Origin: Gammaproteobacteria bacterium | Lineage (GTDB): Bacteria; Pseudomonadota; Gammaproteobacteria; Arenicellales; UBA868 | Direction: 5' to 3' | Assembly: GCA_003529705.1 (NCBI GenBank) | Contig: DPVA01000231.1 | Coordinates: 989-13,690, forward strand | DNA: 12,702 nucleotides | Shown: piece after piece, positions 1 through 7,820 of the stretch | Layout: each line of letters opens with the position of its first letter | Numbering within the stretch: the first letter of the stretch is position 1 | Translations under genes and position numbers: made by a program | Notes under the pieces: generated by a model | Told to the model about the DNA's origin: nothing | Database searches by the model: none | What the model saw: only the letters and a program-made list of their open reading frames with translations

Positions 1-437
1 TAGATCCAGTCCCAGGTGAAGTTCTCCACGAGCACCGACGGAAGTCGTGCCAACTTTGCCGCTGCCAGGCCAAGCGGCGCAATGTCGCAGAGTACACTTT
101 GGCAGTGCAGTCGCCTCAAACGCTGCGCGAGTCGCCTGATCTCACCAGGATCAAACGGAAGTCGGTCCGCGAGATCGGCCAGGGTTGCATCGTAGTTCAC
201 TCGCAAGGCGTCGGATTGGACTAGGCCCAAGTCGCAGTCGAGTTCGTGAAAATGAAGGTTATCGCCGAGTGACGAAAAGAACCAGCTGGGGACTTGTGTG
301 AACAGTTCGATCTGCATTGTCGGCTTGAGCTCGAGTATGCGTTCGAGAATCGCATGTGTTCTGGAGGCGAGCCCGAAACCGTGGGGGGAAACGAAGACGC
401 CGATTGTCGGCTGAGTACCAACACTTCTGGAATGCAA
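1..437 (-). CDS. GT-B-like glycosyltransferase family protein, N-terminal part (runs off left edge)
   Basis: This is an open frame of about 145 residues with no stop, cut by the window edge. The N-terminus reads as a Rossmann-type beta strand (TIGVFVSPHGFG, residues 11-22) followed by ASRTHAILERILEL. Further along are an ELFTQVPSWFF stretch, a DLGLVQSDAL stretch, and near the edge CDIAPLGLAAA then PSVLVENFTWDW. From memory this matches a family of predicted GT-B-fold glycosyltransferases that carry an HGFGHA.R motif; the substrate is unknown. The start is taken as TTG at 435-437 because the conserved core begins about ten residues later and the next in-frame ATG lies well inside it. The Shine-Dalgarno is weak. 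The frame is the same as gshA, whose stop lies 18 nt upstream, so the two are probably co-transcribed. The motif here reads HGFGLASR, with Leu23 where I expect His. Coding status is fairly sure; function is only a fold-level guess. Confidence 0.75.
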   Translation of the reverse strand, partial: MHSRSVGTQPTIGVFVSPHGFGLASRTHAILERILELKPTMQIELFTQVPSWFFSSLGDNLHFHELDCDLGLVQSDALRVNYDATLADLADRLPFDPGEIRRLAQRLRRLHCQSVLCDIAPLGLAAAKLARLPSVLVENFTWDWI

Positions 438-455
438 GTGGCTAATCTCGGCGTT

Positions 456-2018
456 TCAGCGACCGAAGTACTGATTCAGGAAGGTCTCGAAGTCCTGCTC
501 GTCGTCTTCTTTCATCTGCTGCGCCCGCTGCAGTGATGAGGCCGCTTCCTCCTGAAAATGGGATTCAAAGCGTGGATCAAACGATTCGCGCTTGAAGACT
601 TTCTCATGATGTTCCGCTTGGGCCTTAGCGAAGTAAAAGAACGTGTCATCGTGATCATGGATACCGTCGAGGGTCCTTGCGGAAGGGGTCAATTCAGGGT
701 CTTCAAACAACCGACGCTTTCCAGTCAGTGCAGTCCGATAGCGCTCGTCATAGCGCGACAGGCAGTCTGCCAGCGGCTCGAGGTAATTGAGCAGTTCCAG
801 ACCGCACTGCCGGACGCTGCATCTTTGTCCATCTGCCTTGGTCAGGACAAAACCAGGTTCCCGTCCAAACTCTGCAATTTGGCTCCGTGTGGCGCGTACC
901 CGCCGAAACTCCTCCCAGTCCATTGGCGGACTTGGTTCCAGCAGGCAGGAGATCATCATCAGATCAAGAAAACGGATTCCATCCGCGTCAATACCAACAG
1001 GCGAGAATGGGTCTAGGTCCAAAGATCGGACCTCGATGTACTCAACGCCACGGTCCCGCAGTGCATGGCTCGGCCGTTCCCCCGACCTTGCCACTCTTTT
1101 CGGCCGCATGGTGGCGTAATACTCGTTCTCAATCTGCAACAGCGAGTCATTTAACTGTCGGTACTGGCCATTTACTCGGACCCCAATCTCCCGATACTGT
1201 GGATAGGTTTCGGTGGTGGCCTTGACCAGCGAGTCAGTGTATTCGTCGAGGTTATTCAGACTCAGGTGGACAGTCGCCTGGGCGTCACTTTGGTAGCCAA
1301 GATCTGAAAGCCGTAGGCTCGTCGCATAGGGAAGATAAAAAGAATGCTCGCCCAGTGGTTTCAGATGATGTGGACGGCCTTTGAGAAAGCTTCCGCACAC
1401 GGCTGGTGAGGCACCAAATAAATAAGGGATCACCCAGTCGCTGCGATAAAAATTCCGCATCAGCCCGAGGTATGCTTCGGACTTGAAATCACGCAGAGGA
1501 GCGGTGGAGCCGCTGATATCACGATAGATTCGCCAGAATGCGTCGTCCAGGGAAAAGTTGAAGTGAATTCCGGAAATGGTTTGCATCAGTTTTCCGTAGC
1601 GGTAAGCCAGACCCTGCCGGTATACGGTTTTCATACGGCCCGCGTTGGACTCACCGTAATAAGCGATCGGAATACTGGCCTCGCCATGCAGGATGCACGG
1701 CATACTGTTCACCCAGAGTTTCTCAGCACCGATGTTCCGGTAAGTGAATCGGTGCAACTGAGTGAGGAAGGCCAGCAATTCATCAACGTCCTCTGTCACC
1801 GGGGTGACGAATTCCAATAGCGCCTCGGAGTAATCGGTCGTAATGTAACGATGGGTAAGAGCAGCTCCTAACGCAGCCGGATGCGGCAGCTGTGACAACG
1901 CGCCCTCTCCATCAATGCGAAGGCTCTCTTTCTCGAGCCCACGGCGCATACCGGTGAATAAAATACCGGCTTCGGTCTGCTCGATCTTTTCGATGATTCG
2001 TGCTAGTTTTTCGCTCAC
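456..2018 (-). CDS. gshA: Glutamate-cysteine ligase, type 1
   Basis: This enzyme joins L-glutamate and L-cysteine using ATP to form gamma-glutamylcysteine, the first and usually rate-limiting step of glutathione synthesis, in the cytoplasm. The protein is 520 residues, close to the roughly 518 of the E. coli enzyme, and is collinear with it. The N-terminal RGLEKESLR (26-34) carries metal and ATP-site acids, followed by ITTDYSEALLEF (59-70), SMPC (105-108), YGESNAGRMKTVYR (121-134) and MQTISGIHFNFS (145-156). The start is GTG at 2016-2018, with GGAAA six bases upstream on the minus strand. This gives an N-terminus of normal length (MSEKLARIIEKIE). The start lies only 40 bp from the divergent yjbQ start, so its promoter must overlap that intergenic stretch or the yjbQ 5' end. 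A glycosyltransferase-like gene follows 18 nt after the stop. The gene is intact, with all conserved blocks visible. Confidence 0.97.
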   Translation of the reverse strand: MSEKLARIIEKIEQTEAGILFTGMRRGLEKESLRIDGEGALSQLPHPAALGAALTHRYITTDYSEALLEFVTPVTEDVDELLAFLTQLHRFTYRNIGAEKLWVNSMPCILHGEASIPIAYYGESNAGRMKTVYRQGLAYRYGKLMQTISGIHFNFSLDDAFWRIYRDISGSTAPLRDFKSEAYLGLMRNFYRSDWVIPYLFGASPAVCGSFLKGRPHHLKPLGEHSFYLPYATSLRLSDLGYQSDAQATVHLSLNNLDEYTDSLVKATTETYPQYREIGVRVNGQYRQLNDSLLQIENEYYATMRPKRVARSGERPSHALRDRGVEYIEVRSLDLDPFSPVGIDADGIRFLDLMMISCLLEPSPPMDWEEFRRVRATRSQIAEFGREPGFVLTKADGQRCSVRQCGLELLNYLEPLADCLSRYDERYRTALTGKRRLFEDPELTPSARTLDGIHDHDDTFFYFAKAQAEHHEKVFKRESFDPRFESHFQEEAASSLQRAQQMKEDDEQDFETFLNQYFGR

Positions 2019-2058
2019 GGGATGTTTCCGATGCGAGTATCCAAAGCGTGTTGATGAG

Positions 2059-2487
2059 ATGACGAGGTGGTTTCAGGAATCCCTTAAGGTGCGGACTGAG
2101 GGACGGGGGACCCTCGATATTACGCCCTTGGTCGCAGAACTTGTCGCCCGATCCGATGTTGCATTGGGGTTATGCCATATTTTCATCACCCACACCAGCG
2201 CTTCTCTGGCAATCACCGAGAATGCGGATCCTAGGGTACATGCTGATCTTGAGCATTTTTTCGCACGCCTCGTCCCGGATGGAGACCCTCTCTACACCCA
2301 CACCAGTGAGGGTGACGACGACATGTCTGCACATATCCGGACCAGCCTCACTCATTCTGAACTGACGGCGCCTATTTCTAATGCACGATTAGTGTTGGGA
2401 ACCTGGCAGGGAATTTATGTTTGGGAGCATCGCTGGCGCCCGCATGAGCGCCGACTTGTGTTGACCATCTACGGCGAAAACCGCTGA
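2059..2487 (+). CDS. yjbQ: YjbQ/UPF0047 family protein (secondary thiamine-phosphate synthase type)
   Basis: This is a small cytoplasmic protein of 142 residues, the usual size for the UPF0047/YjbQ family. Members are annotated as having secondary thiamine-phosphate synthase activity; the physiological role is not well settled. The family signatures are all visible: THTSASLAITEN (45-56), DPRVHADL (57-64), EGDDDMSAHIR (84-94) and GTWQGIYVWEHR (114-125), the last two rich in the conserved His and acidic residues thought to form the active pocket. The frame is open further upstream to 1915, but that part is antisense to gshA. The ATG at 2059 gives the normal family N-terminus, so it is preferred. 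The Shine-Dalgarno is weak (GATGAG, almost touching the ATG). The gene is divergent from gshA, and dusA follows on the same strand after 118 bp. Confidence 0.93.
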   Translation: MTRWFQESLKVRTEGRGTLDITPLVAELVARSDVALGLCHIFITHTSASLAITENADPRVHADLEHFFARLVPDGDPLYTHTSEGDDDMSAHIRTSLTHSELTAPISNARLVLGTWQGIYVWEHRWRPHERRLVLTIYGENR

Positions 2488-2523
2488 CGGCTAGGACAGG
2501 CTTTGTTACAACGTCCAATTCGG

Positions 2524-2547
2524 CTGGAGCAATCCGTCCCGCTCCGG
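2524..2547. repeat. Short imperfect inverted repeat between yjbQ and dusA
   Basis: CTGGAGC (2524-2530) can pair with GCTCCGG (2541-2547) across a 10-base loop, giving seven pairs with one G-U. It lies in the only gap between yjbQ and dusA. No T-run follows (the next bases are AAAATCAG), so it does not look like an intrinsic terminator. It may be chance, or a weak transcript hairpin. I saw no clear sigma-70 promoter in the rest of this 118-bp gap. Confidence 0.25.
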
Positions 2548-2605
2548 AAAATCAGCGTTGATCGGTGAAGATATGCAGGAATGGGAATCCAGGGCCAAGT
2601 AAAGG

Positions 2606-3655
2606 ATGCTCGAATCAACTAATCGGGTACAGTGCGATTATCGCTTTTGCATTGCTCCTATGATGGACTGGACGGATCGGCATGAGCGGTACCTGTTACG
2701 ACTAATCTCTCGGCGTGCGCGCCTTTATACCGAGATGGTCACGACAGGCGCGCTGATACATGGGGATCAGGAACGCTTCCTGGGATACGCGGATGCTGAG
2801 CATCCGCTGGGGCTGCAGTTAGGCGGCAGTGACCCTGAGGATATGGCGCGTTGCGCCCATCTTGGAGAGATTGCGGGATTTGATGAAATCAATATAAATG
2901 TGGGATGTCCATCGGACCGGGTGCAGGCTGGCAAGTTTGGCGCCTGTCTGATGTTGGAGCCCGATCTCGTGGCAAAGTGCTTTTTGGCGATGCAGGCGGC
3001 AGTATCGATACCCGTTACGGTGAAATGCCGCCTTGGGGTAGATGAAATGGACCAATTTAACGACCTGGTCCGATTCGTGGAGACGGTGGCTGCTGCCGGC
3101 TGCAAAGTTTTTATCATCCATGCGCGAAAAGCATGGCTTTCGGGTTTGAGTCCGCGGCAAAACCGTGAGATTCCACCATTGCAGTATGACCGGGTCTACG
3201 CGTTGAAGGAGCGGTATCCAGAGTTCACGATCATTATCAATGGGGGTATTACGCGTATTGACGAGGCTGCCGTGCACCTTGAACGAGTGGACGGCGTCAT
3301 GGTGGGCCGTGAGGCCTATCAAAATCCCTGGAGTCTGGCTGAAGTCGATCAGGTGCTGTTTGACGATGCCCCAAATTACCAATCCCGGTTTGACGTGCTT
3401 GAGAACTATAAAACCTACATGCGCGCCGAACTTAATAAGGGTGTACCGCTGAAGCGCCTTGCGCGCCATCTTTTGGGTCTGTTTCAGGGGCAGCCTGGTG
3501 CCCGAATCTGGCGCAGAGTGCTTAGCGAGGCTGCCTTTCGTCCCGGCGCGGATCTGACCGCCATAGAAATTGCTCAGAGTAGGCTGGATACTGTCCGTAG
3601 GGGCCACCAAGGTACCAGTACAGCGTCGGAACCCGGCTTGGAAATACGCCCATGA
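2606..3655 (+). CDS. dusA: tRNA-dihydrouridine(20/20a) synthase DusA
   Basis: This FMN- and NADPH-dependent enzyme reduces uridine in the tRNA D-loop (positions 20/20a for DusA) to dihydrouridine. It has 349 residues. DusA-class blocks are APMMDWTDRH (17-26), YTEMVTTGALIHG (41-53), LQLGGSDP (70-77), NVGCPSDRVQ (98-107) with the catalytic proton donor Cys101, TVKCRLG with Lys140, FIIHARKAWLSGLSP (169-183), INGGI (211-215) and MVGREAYQNPW (232-242) in the phosphate-binding half. The HARKAWLSGLSP and GREAYQNP forms separate DusA from DusB and DusC. ATG 2606 is effectively forced: an in-frame TAA sits at 2600-2602, and no other in-frame start precedes the conserved core. The purine-rich AAAGG directly abuts the ATG, so ribosome binding looks poor. 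The last codons overlap the asmA-family start by 4 bp (ATGA). Confidence 0.97.
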   Translation: MLESTNRVQCDYRFCIAPMMDWTDRHERYLLRLISRRARLYTEMVTTGALIHGDQERFLGYADAEHPLGLQLGGSDPEDMARCAHLGEIAGFDEININVGCPSDRVQAGKFGACLMLEPDLVAKCFLAMQAAVSIPVTVKCRLGVDEMDQFNDLVRFVETVAAAGCKVFIIHARKAWLSGLSPRQNREIPPLQYDRVYALKERYPEFTIIINGGITRIDEAAVHLERVDGVMVGREAYQNPWSLAEVDQVLFDDAPNYQSRFDVLENYKTYMRAELNKGVPLKRLARHLLGLFQGQPGARIWRRVLSEAAFRPGADLTAIEIAQSRLDTVRRGHQGTSTASEPGLEIRP

Positions 3656-5223
3656 GTCGTATCCGCCGCCTGTTATTGGGGTCACTCATAAGCCTTATGC
3701 TCCTCTTTGGGGGGATCCTGATCTGGTCGATGGTATTTTTTGATCCTAACGATTACCGCGAAGGCATCGCAGAGCGGATTGAGGAAGAAACGGGTCTTAC
3801 GTTCACATTGGAAGGGCCTTTGCGCCTCGATTTCAGATTCCATCCGGGTGTCGGACTTTTTGCCGATCTGGCATTGGAGGACGCCTACTTGAGAAAGATT
3901 GTGGGCCTGCCAGGATCACAGAATGCGCGGATTAGAGAATTGACTCTGTCACTTCCAGTGGTTCAGTTATTCCGTTTTGTAAGGGGGGAACGCTTTGAAG
4001 GGTCGGGTCGGTTCAGCGTGACGGATTTGGATCTTGTGCCCATCCTGGCAGGGTTTGACTTTGACGGGCAACCCGCAGATCGTTTGGACTTTCGAGCGAT
4101 GACGGTGCAGGGGAGGTTTCAGTCGGGTTTGATGTTTTTTTCGATCACCGATCTCGCGGTTGCTGGATCCAGCACAGAGGTGAGCGGCGATCTGCGGTTT
4201 GCAGATAAAGATCAGGATACGGAGATCGAATTTGCACTTTTATCTCCATCACTGAATCTCGACGAGATGGTTTCGGAACAGTCGCGTGGCCCGCTGGATG
4301 CTTTTGAATGGTTAAGCCTCTCTCCATTAATCGCAACAGGTCTTAGGGCGCGAGGCGTCCTGCAGATCGGTACGTTTCAGTCCGGAGGCGTGCTTGTCCG
4401 CAACCTCAAGATCCCGATTAATTCTGAAGGTGGGGCGGTAGTAGCTTCACCGGTGACCGCCGATCTCTATGGCGGGACAATGCGGATTGATACCGTGACG
4501 CAAGTTGTCGGACGTGAACTCAATTTCATGACCCGGCAGACTTTCTCGCAGGTTGACATGGGCCAGATTATCTGGGATATGGGATTGACCAGAATGCTTC
4601 GGGGCAAAGCAAATCTCGAGGCCATTGTGGCTTTTTCCGGAGCGGAATATCTCGAGCGTGTCCGATCCGCACGCGGTGTGGTTACGCTTGAAGCCGAAAC
4701 GGGCCAGATCAAAGGCGTTGACCTTGCTTCTGCGTTGGGTCAACTGACTGGGAACGGTTCTCTACGTGGCGGGAACTGGCTTGGCGAAAACGCGTATACA
4801 GCGCTCGAGAATGTCACGGCAACACTCACTCTGGAGAATTCAAAACTGGCGAACCAAGATCTTGCTTTCCGTGCAGGGGGTTTTGAGGTCGCGGGTGAGG
4901 GAAACCTTGGCCTGGAGAGTGAGCAACTGGATTATCGTGTCTCGCTGGCACTGGATCGGCCAGAACTGTTTAGCCAGCTTCCATCGCCATTTAATTCTGC
5001 TGGGCTGGCGCTTCCCCTGCGGGTGACCGGTAGATGGGATAATCCTGAAATCATGATCGATATGCCTGTTCTAATTCAAATGCAGTTACAGCGTGCCATG
5101 GGGATAGAAAGCAATTTGGCGCCCCCATCGCCAGACACTCACGCAGAGGCGTTGGCAGAGGCGCTGGAGACGGAACTTTCCGGCAGGTTAAATCAGTTGT
5201 CCGCAGTGGAGGTGGCACAGTGA
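3652..5223 (+). CDS. AsmA family protein
   Basis: The protein has 523 residues. A short basic start (MSRIRR) is followed by one hydrophobic segment at about 7-30, a signal anchor in the inner membrane. The rest is predicted to be periplasmic and beta-rich. The post-membrane block FDPNDYREGIAERIEEETG (30-48), then LEGPLRLDF and HPGVGLFADLAL, is the typical AsmA N-terminal signature. C-terminal stretches such as VTLEAETGQIKGVDLASALG and FRAGGFEVAGEGNLGLES match the repeated AsmA-like C-terminal region. AsmA-family proteins are bridge-like relatives of VPS13-type lipid carriers and affect outer-membrane lipid or protein assembly; the cargo here is unknown. The gene overlaps dusA by 4 bp (ATGA) and the next gene by 4 bp (GTGA), so the three are translationally coupled. 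The final ~30 residues are Ala/Glu-rich and look low in complexity. Confidence 0.9.
   Translation: MSRIRRLLLGSLISLMLLFGGILIWSMVFFDPNDYREGIAERIEEETGLTFTLEGPLRLDFRFHPGVGLFADLALEDAYLRKIVGLPGSQNARIRELTLSLPVVQLFRFVRGERFEGSGRFSVTDLDLVPILAGFDFDGQPADRLDFRAMTVQGRFQSGLMFFSITDLAVAGSSTEVSGDLRFADKDQDTEIEFALLSPSLNLDEMVSEQSRGPLDAFEWLSLSPLIATGLRARGVLQIGTFQSGGVLVRNLKIPINSEGGAVVASPVTADLYGGTMRIDTVTQVVGRELNFMTRQTFSQVDMGQIIWDMGLTRMLRGKANLEAIVAFSGAEYLERVRSARGVVTLEAETGQIKGVDLASALGQLTGNGSLRGGNWLGENAYTALENVTATLTLENSKLANQDLAFRAGGFEVAGEGNLGLESEQLDYRVSLALDRPELFSQLPSPFNSAGLALPLRVTGRWDNPEIMIDMPVLIQMQLQRAMGIESNLAPPSPDTHAEALAEALETELSGRLNQLSAVEVAQ
5208..5214 (+). promoter_or_regulatory. Strong Shine-Dalgarno for the FAH-family gene
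   Basis: GGAGGTG lies inside the last codons of the asmA-family gene, six bases before the GTG at 5220. This near-perfect site supports the GTG start and the 4-bp GTGA overlap, so the downstream gene can recruit ribosomes on its own as well as by coupling. Confidence 0.8.
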
Positions 5224-6077
5224 AGTTGGTGAGGTTTGGTCAGCGCGATAAAGAAAAACCGGGCCTGCTTGACCCCAACGGTGAGATCCGGGACTTAAGC
5301 GCCGTTATCGAGGACATAAATCCGGACACACTCGATTTGCAGATCCTGCGAAGACTAAAGACCATTGATCCGCACTCATTGCCTCTTGTGCCACCATCGC
5401 AACGCCTCGGCCCCTGCGTGGGGAGGCCGGGGAAGTTTGTGTGTATCGGGTTGAACTATCATGAGCATGCCGTGGAGACCGGACTCTCACCCCCAAGTGA
5501 GCCCGTGGTGTTCATGAAGGCGGTTAGCGCCATCAGCGGCCCCCATGATGACATTACCCTTTTGCGTGGATCGAGCAAGAGTGACTGGGAGGTGGAACTG
5601 GGGATTGTGATCGGCAGGCGGGCACATTACATCACAGCGGATCAGGCGATTGATTCGATCGCAGGGTTTTGCCTCATTAACGATCTATCTGAACGTGAGT
5701 GGCAGATTGAACGCGGTGGGAACTGGTCCAAAGGAAAGTCAGGTGATGGTTATGGCCCTATAGGACCGTGGTTGGTAACGTCTGACGAAGTATCCAACCC
5801 TCAGACGATGGACTTGTGGCTCGAACGCAATGGAGAAACTATGCAAAAGGGGAGTACGGCCGACATGATTTTCCCGGTTACAGAACTTCTCGCTTACCTA
5901 AGCCAGTGCATGAGCCTCAATGTCGGCGATATCATTGCGACCGGCACCCCAGCCGGTGTGGGCCTAGGCAGAAAACCTCCTGCGTTTCTTAAGGATGGGG
6001 ATGAGTTGCGACTCGGGATCACGGGTTTGGGAGAACAGTCTTATCGGGTGTTCGCAGATAACGGGCCGCAAGGGTAG
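5220..6077 (+). CDS. Fumarylacetoacetate hydrolase (FAH) superfamily protein
   Basis: The protein has 285 residues, with a short N-terminal domain and the FAH catalytic beta-roll from about residue 70. Superfamily signatures are CIGLNYHEHAVETG (75-88), PVVFMKAVSAISGP (95-108), DWEVELGIVIG (122-132) with the metal ligands Glu124 and Glu126, NDLSERE (154-160) with Asp155 as third ligand, KGKSGDGYGPIGPWLV (171-186) and IATGTPAGVG (239-248). Relatives bind Mg2+ or Mn2+ and cleave or decarboxylate 2,4-dioxo acids; the KGKS/GPIGPW form resembles the ureidoglycolate-lyase-like and diketo-deoxysugar-acid hydrolase branch. The substrate cannot be assigned. The start is GTG, backed by a strong Shine-Dalgarno. 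The gene is coupled to the asmA-family gene upstream and followed by ilvD after 63 bp. A sugar-acid role with a dehydratase is conceivable, but ilvD itself looks biosynthetic. Confidence 0.9.
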   Translation: MKLVRFGQRDKEKPGLLDPNGEIRDLSAVIEDINPDTLDLQILRRLKTIDPHSLPLVPPSQRLGPCVGRPGKFVCIGLNYHEHAVETGLSPPSEPVVFMKAVSAISGPHDDITLLRGSSKSDWEVELGIVIGRRAHYITADQAIDSIAGFCLINDLSEREWQIERGGNWSKGKSGDGYGPIGPWLVTSDEVSNPQTMDLWLERNGETMQKGSTADMIFPVTELLAYLSQCMSLNVGDIIATGTPAGVGLGRKPPAFLKDGDELRLGITGLGEQSYRVFADNGPQG

Positions 6078-6129
6078 AAAGGTCTCGGCAGGCGAACCAG
6101 TACACAGAATCTGGAAATGTTTTTTAAAC

Positions 6130-6136
6130 GGAGGGG
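6130..6136 (+). promoter_or_regulatory. Shine-Dalgarno deciding the ilvD start
   Basis: GGAGGGG sits just before ATG 6141, with six bases between GGAGG and the ATG. This favours 6141 over the in-frame ATG at 6117, which lies upstream of this site and would add a non-conserved MFFKRRGS extension. Confidence 0.8.
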
Positions 6137-6140
6137 TTCC

Positions 6141-7820
6141 ATGAGCGAAAAGTTGAACAAGGTCAGTTCCAGAATTACCCAGCCTCGTTCGCAGGGCGCA
6201 TCACAGGCCATGCTGTATGCCACGGGGCTGACCCGGGAGGATATGGACAAGGCTCAGGTCGGTATTGCCAGCATGTGGTGGGAAGGCAACCCCTGCAATA
6301 TGCATCTCAACGATCTTGCTGGCCAGATTGCGACTGGTGTCCGTGAAGCAGGCCTTATCGCGATGCGTTTTAACACTATTGGGGTGAGTGACGGCATCTC
6401 GATGGGGACAGAGGGCATGAGTTACTCGCTGCAATCCCGCGACCTGATTGCGGATTCTATCGAGACGGTTATGGGTGGGCAGTGGTATGACGCCCTGGTG
6501 ACAGTTCCTGGGTGTGATAAGAACATGCCGGGATGCCTGATCGGCATGGGACGCGTAAATCGGCCATCCCTGATGTTGTATGGAGGTACGATCAGGCCGG
6601 GTCACGCCGGATCGCAGGTGGTGGATATCGTTTCTGCATTTCAGAGTTACGGTCAGTACCTGTCAAAAGCGATCACGGACGAGGAACGCCAGGAGATCGT
6701 AAACAATGCCTGTCCGGGTGCCGGCGCCTGTGGCGGGATGTATACCGCTAATACCATGGCCAGTGCGATTGAGGCGATGGGCATGTCCCTGCCATATAGT
6801 TCCTCTGCCCCGGCGACAACGGATCAGAAGCAAGACGAGTGTCTGAGTGTGGGCGCCGCTGTTAGGAATCTCTTAGAGCTCGACCTTCGCCCCCGCGACA
6901 TCATGACCCGTGACGCTTTTGAAAATGCAATGGTGTTGGTGTCAGCGCTTGGCGGCTCAACTAACGCGGTACTGCATCTCATTGCGATGGCCCGAGCGGT
7001 CGATGTGCCGCTGGGCGTTAACGACTTTCAGTCGGTCAGCGACCGGATACCTTTCCTTGCGGATCTGAAGCCAAGCGGGAAATATGTGATGGAGGATCTG
7101 CACAACGTGGGTGGGGTACCCGCAGTCATGCGATATCTGCTCGGGGAAGGAATGCTGAATGGCGACTGCATGACGGTTACCGGTTACACGGTTTCGGAAA
7201 ACCTTGACCAGTTGCCGGATCTCTCGAATGGCCAGCAGGTATTTCACAGCCTCGCAGATCCTATTAAGGAGTCCGGACACATCAGAATCCTGAGGGGTAA
7301 CTTTGCTCCCGGCGGAGCGGTTGCCAAGATTACTGGAAAGGAAGGCCGTCAGTTCAGCGGCCCGGCCCGGGTATTCGATGGTGAGGAAGCCATGCTGCAG
7401 GCGCTAGAGGAAGGCCGGATTCAGAAAGGAGATGTCATCATTATCCGGTTTGAGGGTCCCAAGGGTGGTCCAGGGATGCCGGAAATGCTGACACCTACTT
7501 CCGCCATTATGGGGGCAGGACTTGGATCAGATGTTGCTCTAATTACAGACGGCCGTTTTTCGGGAGGCTCTCATGGGTTCATCATCGGGCACGTGGTCCC
7601 CGAAGCTCAGGAAGGGGGCCCGATTGGTCTGGTTCGCGACGGAGATATGATTCATCTTGATGCTGATGCCAATACGATTGACGTTGACCTCAGTGAAGAT
7701 GAACTTAAATTGCGCCGGGATAATTGGAAGATGCCGCCTTATAAAGCAAACCGTGGCACCTTGTACAAGTATATAAAGAACGTCAAAACCGCCAGCGAAG
7801 GCTGTGTCACCGACGAATAA
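6141..7820 (+). CDS. ilvD: Dihydroxy-acid dehydratase
   Basis: This enzyme dehydrates 2,3-dihydroxy-isovalerate and 2,3-dihydroxy-3-methylvalerate to the 2-oxo acids that become valine, leucine and isoleucine. It is cytoplasmic and Fe-S- and Mg-dependent. From ATG 6141 the product is 559 residues, the shorter DHAD form rather than the ~616-residue E. coli type. Cluster ligands are Cys52 (EGNPCNMHL), Cys125 ([10 protein letters not shown], with Asp126 and the Lys127 that is carbamylated in relatives) and Cys197 ([15 protein letters not shown]), the three-Cys pattern of [2Fe-2S] enzymes. The Mg-binding [12 protein letters not shown] is at 78-89, and the C-terminal [12 protein letters not shown] active-site loop at about 469-480 contains the candidate catalytic serines. 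The sequence reads as true DHAD, although the IlvD/EDD family also includes sugar-acid dehydratases. It is 63 bp after the FAH-family gene, probably in the same transcript. It converges on ccmB with 9 bp between stops. Confidence 0.95.
   Translation: MSEKLNKVSSRITQPRSQGASQAMLYATGLTREDMDKAQVGIASMWWEGNPCNMHLNDLAGQIATGVREAGLIAMRFNTIGVSDGISMGTEGMSYSLQSRDLIADSIETVMGGQWYDALVTVPGCDKNMPGCLIGMGRVNRPSLMLYGGTIRPGHAGSQVVDIVSAFQSYGQYLSKAITDEERQEIVNNACPGAGACGGMYTANTMASAIEAMGMSLPYSSSAPATTDQKQDECLSVGAAVRNLLELDLRPRDIMTRDAFENAMVLVSALGGSTNAVLHLIAMARAVDVPLGVNDFQSVSDRIPFLADLKPSGKYVMEDLHNVGGVPAVMRYLLGEGMLNGDCMTVTGYTVSENLDQLPDLSNGQQVFHSLADPIKESGHIRILRGNFAPGGAVAKITGKEGRQFSGPARVFDGEEAMLQALEEGRIQKGDVIIIRFEGPKGGPGMPEMLTPTSAIMGAGLGSDVALITDGRFSGGSHGFIIGHVVPEAQEGGPIGLVRDGDMIHLDADANTIDVDLSEDELKLRRDNWKMPPYKANRGTLYKYIKNVKTASEGCVTDE

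Noticed and set aside
221..424. 67-codon minus-strand frame near the left edge
   Set aside because: It is out of frame with the glycosyltransferase-like gene covering the same DNA, and is Ser-rich without recognisable features.
558..1225. Overlapping plus-strand open frames opposite gshA
   Set aside because: gshA is intact on the minus strand and these frames show no conserved motif, so they are shadows.
1915..2058. Upstream extension of yjbQ giving a 190-residue protein
   Set aside because: The extra 48 residues are antisense to the gshA start region and not part of the YjbQ family, which is about 130-140 residues; ATG 2059 fits better.
2819..3685. Long open frame (288 codons) on the minus strand opposite dusA
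   Set aside because: It lies wholly antisense to a textbook dusA, has no recognisable domain, and its composition (rich in H, R, T, Q) is typical of a shadow frame.
6117..6140. Upstream ATG of ilvD at 6117
   Set aside because: The GGAGGGG Shine-Dalgarno at 6130-6136 lies downstream of it and correctly positions ATG 6141; the extra eight residues are not conserved.
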